This document shows, piece after piece, positions 1 to 8,900 of a stretch of 53,018 nucleotides of DNA. The stretch lies in NCBI GenBank assembly GCA_006218025.1, contig VBWA01000024.1, forward strand, positions 1 to 53,018. The letters are read 5' to 3'. Each line of letters starts with the position of its first letter. Position 1 is the first letter of the stretch. The notes below the pieces were generated by a model, which saw only the letters and a list, made by a program, of their open reading frames with translations, was not told where the DNA came from and searched no databases. Source of the stretch: Rhodocyclaceae bacterium. GTDB lineage: Bacteria > Pseudomonadota > Gammaproteobacteria > Burkholderiales > Rhodocyclaceae. A program made the translations under genes and the position numbers.

Positions 1-62
1 TCTGACTCCATGACAAAGAAATCGTTCACAGTGTTTGATACTTATTCAGTGTTTCCCTAGAG

Positions 63-1230
63 TTGGCCGCTGCGACGACAGCGGTATTTGCTTTGAAAAT
101 TCCTGTCGCGGAACTTGCGCGATTTCTCGGAAATGACCCTGGTCGCGATGAGCAGATGCGGCGATTTCAAGAGCAATTGCAGGCAGCGCAAGAAAACGGT
201 GAGTGGTACCCTGGACAACGACAGCGAGACGCGAGAATTGAGACGACGCTAGAAAAGGCGAGGGCTCTGGATGGGCCAAACGGTACCAATCCCACCCGCC
301 GCGACCCACTGGTCCTCGACCTCAACAACAACGATATCCAGACTACCAACGCCGCGACCAACGGCCTCCACTTCGACCACGACAGCAACGGCTTCGCCGA
401 AGCCACCGGCTGGCTCAACCCCGACGACGCCTTCCTCGCCTTCGACCGTAACGGCAACGGAACCATAGACACCGGCCTCGAACTCTTCGGCGACCAGACT
501 CTCCTGCGCTCCGGCGCCAAAGCATCCTCCGGCCTGCAAGCCCTGAGTGAATGGGACAGCAACCACGACGGCCAGATCGGCGCCGCCGACACCCGCTTCG
601 CCGACCTGCGCGCCTGGACGGACGCCAATCAGGACGGCATCAGCCAAGCCGACGAACTGCATACCCTGACCGACGCCGGCATCGCCTCGATCTCGCTCGC
701 CGGCACCGCCACCAACGCGCCCGCCGACGCCAACGGCAACACCCTCACCCGTACCGGCAGCTTCATCCGCAGCGACGGCAGCACTGGCCTCGCGGGCGAA
801 ATCGCCTTCCGCCGCGACACCGCGCTCTCCATCCCCGTCACCAACTACACCGTCACCGACACCATCGCTGCCCAGCCCGACCTCTCCGGCTACGGCAACC
901 TGCTCGACCTGCATCAGGCCCTGGCCAAGGAAGACGCCGTCCTCATCGCTGCCGGCGGCACCGCCGGCACGCTGCGCGAATCGGTCTATCGCAGCCTGGC
1001 CATGCAGACGCGGCTGTCGGACCTGCGCCCTGCAACGCCGGATCGAAGCCGACCCGGTGGCGGGGCTGGGCGATCTGCTCGACCTCGACAAGTACGCCGG
1101 CATGGAGTTGATGCGGCAGGGCTGGACGGGCATGGACGGTTTCGGAACTTTGATGAAGAGTCGGCGCTGGTGGCACGGCGAGCGGAGCGCGATAGTCGCG
1201 AACGAAGCGTTATGGAGGAGACAGGCATGA
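63..1230 (+). pseudogene. RTX-family protein, decayed C-terminal fragment with +1 frame break
   Basis: This is a fragment of an RTX/calcium-binding secreted protein. From about 295 it encodes DPLVLDLN followed by Asp/Asn-rich EF-hand-like loops (DRNGNGTID, DSNHDGQIG, DANQDGISQADE). The same order recurs in the giant RTX gene at about 4490-4850. The frame reads to CTG at 1023-1025. The homologous continuation (IEADPVAGLGDLLDLDKYAGM) then sits in the +1 frame from 1027 and ends at TGA 1228-1230. Compared with the giant gene, roughly 130 residues are missing before the segment LRESVYRSLAMQTRL. An in-frame stop at 36-38 blocks extension upstream, and the TTG at 63 is only a nominal start. I read it as a duplicated, partly deleted copy. 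A programmed frameshift is a less likely alternative. Confidence 0.6.
968..1026 (+). repeat. 59-bp exact repeat, left copy, ending at the frame break
   Basis: This stretch is identical to 5631-5689 and encodes most of LRESVYRSLAMQTRLSDL. Identity ends exactly at the extra C after CTG, where both RTX reading frames shift by +1. About 100 bp of near-identical sequence resumes at 1042 (matching 5690 onward), after 15 bp found only in this copy. Confidence 0.9.
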
Positions 1231-1949
1231 CCAGCAAACAGATTTTGATGATGCGCAAAGGATTGCGCATGGTGATTTCGATCTTGAGCTTGGGGGTAAG
1301 CATGAGCGCGTCTGGATTCTTGGGCTTGGGCGATTCGGCCAGTTGGAAAGAAGAGGTATTGCTCCACGACGGCAGGAAGATCATCGCCGAGCGAACCCAG
1401 ACGTATGGGAGCAAGCCAACCATAGACAGCCGGGAGGGTCGCCTTCTGGAGGAGAAGTGGATATTCGTAATTCCTGGAAGCAAGGAGCGCCTCGTCTGGG
1501 AAAATAATTTTAGGACTCCTCCCGAAGGCCAGAGCCTGACACTGATGCTCGTCGGGTTTGTTGGTGGTGTTCCCTATCTTGCAACATCACCGGCGGGTTG
1601 CATCGCATACAACCACTGGGGCCGGCCGAATCCGCCCTATGCCTTCTTCAAACATGATGGCAAGCGATGGCAGCGTATCCCGTTAGTCGAGTTTCCGGCG
1701 CAGTTAAAGGAATCGAATGTCGTCGTCGGGAGACCGAAGCCATCTAACCGAAGTGGAATGCTTACTGTGGAGACTGTTCGAGAAGATAACCGCTTGCTGG
1801 AGCCGCATCACCGCGTCATTGTCCGCGAGGCGATAACCAAGGGAGATGGCAATTGGAATTGTCCTGACTACAGTTCACTGCGCTATTCAGGTCCGAAGGC
1901 ACCGCTTCCGATCTCTCCGCCAAGCAAGGCGAGCCTCGATCAGAAGTAG
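1227..1949 (+). CDS. Putative exported protein of unknown function (240 aa)
   Basis: The family is not recognised. The ATG at 1227 overlaps the stop of the preceding RTX fragment (ATGA) and has a GGAGGAG ribosome-binding site just upstream, so this start is better than reading through in the same frame. The N-terminus has basic residues then a hydrophobic stretch (about residues 10-33, RMVISILSLGVSMSASGF), suggesting a Sec signal peptide. The mature part begins with SASWKEEVLLHDGRKII. No catalytic motif or lipobox is evident. Tight coupling to an RTX gene suggests co-expression with that secreted protein. A role as a periplasmic partner is inference only. Confidence 0.7.
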   Translation: MTSKQILMMRKGLRMVISILSLGVSMSASGFLGLGDSASWKEEVLLHDGRKIIAERTQTYGSKPTIDSREGRLLEEKWIFVIPGSKERLVWENNFRTPPEGQSLTLMLVGFVGGVPYLATSPAGCIAYNHWGRPNPPYAFFKHDGKRWQRIPLVEFPAQLKESNVVVGRPKPSNRSGMLTVETVREDNRLLEPHHRVIVREAITKGDGNWNCPDYSSLRYSGPKAPLPISPPSKASLDQK

Positions 1950-1992
1950 ATCCGAACGAAAGGTCAGTCTCAAAATGAATAGGAGATAAGCG

Positions 1993-4900
1993 ATGGCGAC
2001 TCAATATGAAATCGACTGCGCGTTAATGGCTGGACGTGCATATCAGACGACACGCGACAGTATCAATTGGGTTCCGATTCCTGTGGGATGGGTAGAGTTC
2101 TTTCATGTTCCCAGCCCCGCGTTTCCTTCAACAAGTGGCTTTGAAGCCATCTCCTTCCAGCGTGGCACCGGATCAAACCAGGAAATCGTCATTTCTTTTG
2201 CTGGAACCAACCCCGTCGATGTCGGAGGTGACGTTGCGGCTGACGTTGGCTTGGCCATGGGCTTGGGTTCCATCCAGTTGCGCGAAGCGGCGGAGTATTA
2301 CCTCAATGTCCGTCAAGTCAACCCGGATGCCGTCATCAGCTTTACCGGCCACAGTCTGGGCGGCGGTTTGGCGGCCCTGATGGGCGTGTTTTTCGATAGG
2401 CCGGCCGTTACCTTCGATCAGGCCCCGTTCGCCGCCAGTGCCAACGCGATCGCCGGTGGTGGTGGTGTCTATGTCGATTTGCTGGCTCATCTCCGCAGTC
2501 TCGATTATGCGGAATCTTTGCTGCAACCCCTGAGGGATTATCCCGGACTTGCGGATCGCGCAGGGCAGGTTAGGGGACGGTACGTTCAAGGCGAATTTCT
2601 TACTGCCTATCCGGCGATCGGTAGCTTGTCCGGTATTGGCACGCAGACCCCGCTGACTCACGGCGCCAACAATGTCTCGGGCATCGACTTGCACTCGCAG
2701 ACGCTACTGACTGCATTTTTGCAGAACGACTCCTTTCGCGATGTCACGACCAAGCTAAGTGACTTGGGCAAGATGCTGTTTGATAGCAACCTGTACTACA
2801 ACGATCCCAACATTCTGGAAAACGCAGAGCGTAACTTCCTCGAAAACCTTGTCCGCCATCAGGCCGGCAACATCAATGGCGTCGCTTTCGATGGCGACAA
2901 GATGCTTGATCGCTTTACTGCCGATCTGCAAGCGGTCGCCCAGGATGGTGGCCTCACCTTGACGAATAACTTCATCACAAAGGCTTTGATTGCCTTTGCG
3001 ATGCAGATGTACTACGAGAAAGTTACGGTCGAGAACAAGCATCTCTTCGACACCGTAAGCATGGGCGGGGGCCTGCACTTCGACCAAAACGACATCGCCG
3101 ACACGTTGAGTGCAGCCAAGGGAGGTGTACATTTTCGGAACTACCTCTATACGACTTTTACAGATGAGGAACAAATGCTGATCAACTCCCTGCTGCCCGT
3201 TCTGCGCGACTGGTACGTGCAGGCCGGAGCAACGGGGATGAACGTCACCGACACGCAAAACCGCAACGCCTTTCTACTCGGCGGTAACGGCAGCGACACC
3301 CTAACTGGCGGTAGCGGAACTGACCTGTTGATCGGCAATGCAGGCGTCGACACTCTCGAAGGTGCAGGCGGCAGCGACATCCTGATCGGTGGCAACGGCG
3401 AAGATCGTCTGATGGGAGGCGACGACAACGATATCCTTGACGGCGGCAAGGAGGGTGACTTCCTCTACGGCGATGGCGGCGATGACCGACTCAAGGGTGG
3501 TGAGGGTGACGACAAACTCTTTGGCGGCGACAACGCAGACGTTCTCGAAGGCCAAAGCGGCGACGACATTCTCGATGGCGGCAAAGGCAATGACATCCTC
3601 AAAGGTGGAGACAACAACGACATACTGCTCGGCCATGAAAACGATGACGATCTATATGGTGATGCTGGAAACGACACGCTTGTCGGTGGCGAAGGCACCG
3701 ACACCCTGGACGGTGGCGAAGGTAACGACGACCTCTACGCGGGCGATCCAGGGGACAGCAGCGATTCATCGGTCAACAAACTCAACGGCGGCGCTGGCGA
3801 CGACAAGCTTTACGGAGCCGCCGGCCAAGACCTCCTCGAAGGCGGCACTGGCAACGACATCCTGATCGGGGGCGACGGTGCCGACGAACTCTTCGGCGGA
3901 GAGAACGACGACACCCTCTACGCCGGCACCGAATCCACGACCGACAACAGCGACACCACTGCCAACCAACTCATCGGCGGCACCGGCAACGACACCCTCA
4001 ACGGCGGCGGCGGGCAGGACCTGCTCCTCGGCGGTGACGGCGACGACACCCTAAGCAGCGGCGCCAGAGACGAAGTCATGAAAGGCGGCATCGGCAGCGA
4101 CACCTACCTCTATGCCGGAGCCAGCGACGGCTACGACAGCATCGAAGACCGCGCCGAAGGCAAACAACAACTCGGCAACATCCGCTACGCCGGAGCCACG
4201 CTATCGGGCGGCACCCGCCCCAAAGACGACACCAACTACCAGTGGAAAAACGACGACGGCGTCACCTACAGCACCAGCGGCGACCCCGACAAAGGCGAGA
4301 CCACGCTCACCATCAGCAACGGCAACGGCCGGCTCACCGTCAAGAAATTCATCAATGGCGACCTGGGCATCCAGCTCAAGGACAAAGACAAGGAAGACGA
4401 GCCCTTCGTCCCGCCCGACATCGAGCGCAGCGTGGAGGCCATCGACCCCGGCAACCGCGACTACAAACGTGCCAAAACCTGGTCCGCCCCGCGCGACCCG
4501 CTCGTCATCGACCTCGACGGCAACGGCGCCCGCGCCACCCCGACGTGGGCCGGCACCTACTTCGACTACGACGGCGACGGCACCCAAACCCGGAGCGGCT
4601 GGGTCGCCCAGAACGATGCCCTGCTGGTGCGGGACAGGAACGGCAACGGCAGCATCGACACCCAGAGCGAACTCTACGGCGACCAGACCCTCAACCCCAA
4701 TGGCACCCTCGCCCGAAGCGGCTTTGCCGCGCTCGCCGGAGAAGACGGTAACCACGACGGCCGGATCGACGCCCAGGATGCCGCCTGGAACGAACTCAAG
4801 CTCTGGCAAGACAGGAACAACGACGGCCAGACCCAGGCCGACGAACTCAGCACCCCGGCGCAGCATGACATCGTCGCCTTCAACACCGCCGCCACGAATC

Positions 4901-5928
4901 ACTACGTCGGCTTTGGCGGCAGCACCAACCAACTGCGCAGCGGCACCTACACCAAGGCAGACGGCAGCACAGGCGCGATCGGCGAAATGCAGTTCGAACA
5001 AAACCCGGTCGACACCCGGCCGGCGCAGCCGGTGACTGTCGACACCCCAACCCTGGCCGCACTGCCCAACCTCAAGGGCAGCGGCAAGGTGCAAAGCCTG
5101 TGGCAAGCCATGAGTCTGGGCACGCAAGAAGCCCAGGCGCTGGCCGATGTCGTCGGCCGCTTCGATGCCGCCACGACGCGAGCCGAACAACTGACCCTGC
5201 TCGACGAGGTACTGACCGCCTGGGCCGACACCAGCGGCATGACGAAAACCCTGGACGAGCGCGCCAATGGCTATGCCGTGGAATACCTCGGCCTGGGAAC
5301 GGACCAGCGCAGCCGGCACGCGGTGACGCCGACCACGGCAGGAACTCCGACCAACGGCCGCGTCCGCAACGTCGACGACCCGCATCTCGATGCCGCCTAC
5401 CGGGCAAAAATTGCCGAGTTCACTCGCGTCATGCATGTCGCCGAAGCCTTCAACGGCGAGTACTTCTACAACGCGCCGGGGGCGGCCAGCGACACCCGCG
5501 GCGCCAACGACGGCATGGGCGTGTATTGGGGCGGCAGTGCCTACAACCTGAATCTGTCCCACGACGGCCGGCCGGTGGTGAGCCTGTCGCTCAACGGGGC
5601 GCAGATCGATCCCCTCTACGCGGCCTACGCCACGCTGCGCGAATCGGTCTATCGCAGCCTGGCCATGCAGACGCGGCTGTCGGACCTGCATCGAAGCCGA
5701 CCCGGTCGCCGGGTTGGGCGATCTGCTCGACCTCGACAAGTACGCCGGCATGGGGTTGCTGCGGCAGGGGTGGGACGGCATGGACGACTTCGACAGCCTG
5801 GTCCGGAGCTTGCCGGATACGCCGGAGATTCAGGCGCTGCTGCGGGAGTTCCGGGTCGGCGTGGACGGCGTGCCGAACAATCTCGACTACACGGTGGGCA
5901 ATATCGTGGTGCGCGGGGATGGCAATGA
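1993..5928 (+). CDS. Giant RTX protein, N-terminal part: class 3 lipase-like domain plus RTX repeats
   Basis: The start is ATG 1993 with AGGAGA at 1981-1986. Residues about 1-250 resemble a class 3 lipase: SFAGTNPVD near residue 70 (oxyanion-loop position) and GHSLGGG with the predicted nucleophile Ser121. Residues about 425-690 are GGxGxDxLxGG calcium-binding repeats. Residues about 835-960 carry DPLVIDLDGNG and EF-hand-like loops (DRNGNGSID, DGNHDGRID, DRNNDGQTQADE). The family-like sequence stops at CTG 5686-5688. It continues in the +1 frame from 5690, so the last 80 residues of this frame (to 5928) are probably not native. Joined across the shift, the product would be about 4,900 residues. 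Expected to be exported by type I secretion. Lipolytic activity is inferred from the motif only. Confidence 0.8.
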   Translation: MATQYEIDCALMAGRAYQTTRDSINWVPIPVGWVEFFHVPSPAFPSTSGFEAISFQRGTGSNQEIVISFAGTNPVDVGGDVAADVGLAMGLGSIQLREAAEYYLNVRQVNPDAVISFTGHSLGGGLAALMGVFFDRPAVTFDQAPFAASANAIAGGGGVYVDLLAHLRSLDYAESLLQPLRDYPGLADRAGQVRGRYVQGEFLTAYPAIGSLSGIGTQTPLTHGANNVSGIDLHSQTLLTAFLQNDSFRDVTTKLSDLGKMLFDSNLYYNDPNILENAERNFLENLVRHQAGNINGVAFDGDKMLDRFTADLQAVAQDGGLTLTNNFITKALIAFAMQMYYEKVTVENKHLFDTVSMGGGLHFDQNDIADTLSAAKGGVHFRNYLYTTFTDEEQMLINSLLPVLRDWYVQAGATGMNVTDTQNRNAFLLGGNGSDTLTGGSGTDLLIGNAGVDTLEGAGGSDILIGGNGEDRLMGGDDNDILDGGKEGDFLYGDGGDDRLKGGEGDDKLFGGDNADVLEGQSGDDILDGGKGNDILKGGDNNDILLGHENDDDLYGDAGNDTLVGGEGTDTLDGGEGNDDLYAGDPGDSSDSSVNKLNGGAGDDKLYGAAGQDLLEGGTGNDILIGGDGADELFGGENDDTLYAGTESTTDNSDTTANQLIGGTGNDTLNGGGGQDLLLGGDGDDTLSSGARDEVMKGGIGSDTYLYAGASDGYDSIEDRAEGKQQLGNIRYAGATLSGGTRPKDDTNYQWKNDDGVTYSTSGDPDKGETTLTISNGNGRLTVKKFINGDLGIQLKDKDKEDEPFVPPDIERSVEAIDPGNRDYKRAKTWSAPRDPLVIDLDGNGARATPTWAGTYFDYDGDGTQTRSGWVAQNDALLVRDRNGNGSIDTQSELYGDQTLNPNGTLARSGFAALAGEDGNHDGRIDAQDAAWNELKLWQDRNNDGQTQADELSTPAQHDIVAFNTAATNHYVGFGGSTNQLRSGTYTKADGSTGAIGEMQFEQNPVDTRPAQPVTVDTPTLAALPNLKGSGKVQSLWQAMSLGTQEAQALADVVGRFDAATTRAEQLTLLDEVLTAWADTSGMTKTLDERANGYAVEYLGLGTDQRSRHAVTPTTAGTPTNGRVRNVDDPHLDAAYRAKIAEFTRVMHVAEAFNGEYFYNAPGAASDTRGANDGMGVYWGGSAYNLNLSHDGRPVVSLSLNGAQIDPLYAAYATLRESVYRSLAMQTRLSDLHRSRPGRRVGRSARPRQVRRHGVAAAGVGRHGRLRQPGPELAGYAGDSGAAAGVPGRRGRRAEQSRLHGGQYRGARGWQ
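5631..5689 (+). repeat. 59-bp exact repeat, right copy, ending at the frame break
   Basis: Right-hand partner of 968-1026. The next bases (ATCGAAGCCGACCCGGT) correspond to 1042 onward in the left copy. Shared sequence on both sides of the frame break suggests duplication or gene conversion between the two RTX genes, or an assembly effect at a repeat. Confidence 0.9.
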
Positions 5929-8900
5929 TGTGGCCTGGGGCGGCAGTGCGTCGGATCGGGTTTATGGGGGCGGGGGCGACGATCGCTTGTTTGGTGGCAA
6001 TGGTGATGATTTGCTGGTCGGCGGTGATGGCGACGATAGCCTTGATGCTGGCAATGGTGATGATTTGCTGGTCGGCGGCGATGGCGACGATAGCCTTGAT
6101 GCTGGCAATGGGGACGATGTGCTGAACGGTGGGGCGGGCGACGATACGCTGACGGGAGGTGCTGGCTCCGATACGTATGTGTTTGGACGTGGAAGCGGCC
6201 ACGACACCATCGGTGCCAGCGGGGTGATCGAATTTGATCGGGATACCGTGCAGCTGACCGGATTGCGTCCCGAGGATGTCGACGCCTCGGGGTCGACGTA
6301 TGGTGAGTTGGTCCTGACTATTCGCGATACCGGCGAGAGCCTGCGGATCGCTCGTCCGTGGTGGTGGAATGGCAGTAGCGAGATTCGCCGCTTCCTTTTC
6401 GAAGATGGCACCCAGTGGTCTTTCGAAGATGCCCTGCGTTTCACGGTACCCGAGGGAACGGAACGCGACGACACGATCAGGGGTAGCAGTGCTGATGATG
6501 TGATTTCCGGCCTGGGTGGCGACGACGAGCTGTTTGGTGGGGCCGGCAACGACGTAATTGACGGTGGGCCAGGCAATGACCAATTGACGGACAACGACTT
6601 CGCCGCTTTTGGTGGCAGCGGTTCGGACACCTACCTGTTTGGACGCGGCGATGGACGGGATGTCGTCTACGACGAAGAGCGCTGGGCTTCGTCGGTTGAT
6701 ACGCTGCGTTTCAAGGCGGGAGTGGGTGCCGACGACATCGTGTTGGCTAGCTACGAAGGAGGCTTGAGTTTGTCGATTGCAGGGACTGGTGACAGTGTGA
6801 CGCTGCGGGGCTACTTCAACAACACCGTTGACGGCCTTTACAACAGCGGCACCCTGATCGAGCAGGTGGCGTTCGATGACGGCACGACCTGGTCGCACGC
6901 GGATGTTCTGGCCCACCTGTTTGCCGGCAGCGCCTACGACGACGAGATTGTCGGCACGAAAAACGCCGAGTCGATTGCCGGCGGCGAGGGCGATGACCTG
7001 ATCCAGGGCGCCGAAGGCACTGACAACATCGCGGGCGGAGAGGGCTACGATACGCTGGTGGGCGACGCGGGGGCCGACACCTTGCGCGGCGGCGCCGATG
7101 ACGACGAATTGTGGGGCGACACGCGGGGCGACCCCGAGGGCTGCTACTACGCCAGCATCTCGGGCGCGGATTCCCTGTTCGGCGACGCGGGCAGCGACCG
7201 GCTTCACGGCGGCGCGGGGGATGACAGCCTGAGCGGCGGCGATGACGACGATACCCTTTTCGGCGATACCGGCGACGACATGCTCGAAGGCGGCGCCGGT
7301 AACGACACCCTGGCCGGTGGCGGCGAGGCCAGTCTTGCGAGTGGCGACAGGGCGTCCAATACAGCCAACGGCAACGACGCCTACTTGTTTGGCCGGGGGG
7401 ACGGCAACGACGTGATTGTCGATCGTGATCGCACGGCGGGCAATCTCGATGTCATTCGCCTGGGGGCGGACATCGTCGCCGACCAGGTACAGGCGATACA
7501 CCGCGGCGGCAACCTGATCCTGGCGCTGACCGACGCGCCCGACATGCTGACGGTAAGGAACTGGTTCCTCAGCACGGAATGGCGCGTCGAGCGGATCGAA
7601 TTCGTCGATGGCACGGTGTGGACGCAGGACGACGTGCTGGCTCGCGCCACCATGATCGGCACGCCGGTGAGCGAGTATCTGCCGGGCATCGATGCCCATG
7701 ACGACGTGGGCCATGCCCTTGCGGGCAACGACACGATGTGCGGTTTCGGCGGCAACGACAGGCTGGACGGTGGCGAAGGCAACGATGTTGTCGATGGCGG
7801 CGCCGGCAGCGACATTTTGCTCGGCGGCGAAGGCGCGGACATCCTGGTAGGCGGGGCGGGTGGCGACGTGCTGGATGGCGGTAGCGCCGACGATGCGCTT
7901 TACGGCGACGATAGATGGCGCAATGGCGTTCTGGTGGGCGGCGCCGACGGCTATCGGTTTGGCCTGGACGATGGGCATGACAGGGCGGTGAGCTTTAGCG
8001 GTGCGGACGACCGGGTGGAGTTCAAGAATGGCGTGACGCCGGATGCGGTCAAGGCGCGCCGCGCCGGCAACGATCTGGTGCTGACGCTTTCAGCCTCGGA
8101 TCGACTGACGCTGAAGGATTGGGCCTTGGGCGGCGATACCCGGATCGCCCGGGCGAGCTTCGCCGACACGACGGTCTGGACGGCGGCCGACCTGATGGCC
8201 CGCGCCGGCGAGGGGGATGCCACGGCCGAAACGCTGGTGGGTTTCGAAGGCGACGACACGCTGACAGGGCACGCCGGCGACGATACGCTGACCGGCCTGG
8301 CGGGGGACGACAGCTATGTGTTCCATGCGGGCGACGGTCGCGATACGGTGATCGATGACGCTGGCAAGGATCATCTGCTGTTTGCGGACATCGACGCCGA
8401 CGCGGCCACGGCGATGCGTAGCGACAACGACCTGCTGATAGCCACTCTCACCGGCGACGCGGTGACGGTGGTCGGATGGTTTGCCGGCGCCGAACCGGGC
8501 AGCGTCGGCGTGGCTACGGTGAGTTTCGCCGACGGCACCCTGTGGGACGCGCAGGAACTCAAGCGCCAGGCGCTGATTGGCACGGCGGCGGACGACCTGC
8601 TGATCGGCTATGCCTCCGATGATGTTCTGGTGGGCAGCGCCGGTGACGATACCTTGCTGGGCGGTGCGGGGAACGATGACTATGTCTTCCGTCGTGGCGA
8701 CGGCCGCGACACGATCGGCGAGAGCGACGCCACGGCGGGGAATGTGGATACCCTGCAATTGGCCGATTTGACGGTGGGAGAAGTGACGCTCGGCATCGAC
8801 GGTTTCGATTTGCTGCTGCAGGTGACGGGCAGCGACGACGCGGTGCGCATGCCGAACTGGTTCGATTCGGCATCGACGCGGGTGGAGCGGATCGTCCTGG

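Noticed and set aside
10-60. Tiny plus-strand frame starting MTKKSFTVFDTYS
   Set aside because: Only 16 codons, no visible ribosome-binding site within the window, and it ends just before the RTX fragment; it could be debris of the same decayed gene.
1020-1226. Reading the RTX fragment and the exported protein as one fused 628-residue protein
   Set aside because: The stretch 1027-1226 in that frame is Arg/Gly/Ala-rich shadow of the homologous RTX sequence in the +1 frame, and the second gene has its own start, ribosome-binding site and signal peptide.
249-1367. Minus-strand frame rich in Gly/Val/Glu opposite the RTX fragment
   Set aside because: Composition is the complement of Asp/Asn/Thr-rich codons on the plus strand and no domain is recognisable.
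3270-4110. CRISPR-like regular repeats
   Set aside because: The roughly 27-bp periodicity is coding RTX nonapeptide repeats in frame, without identical repeats and unique spacers.
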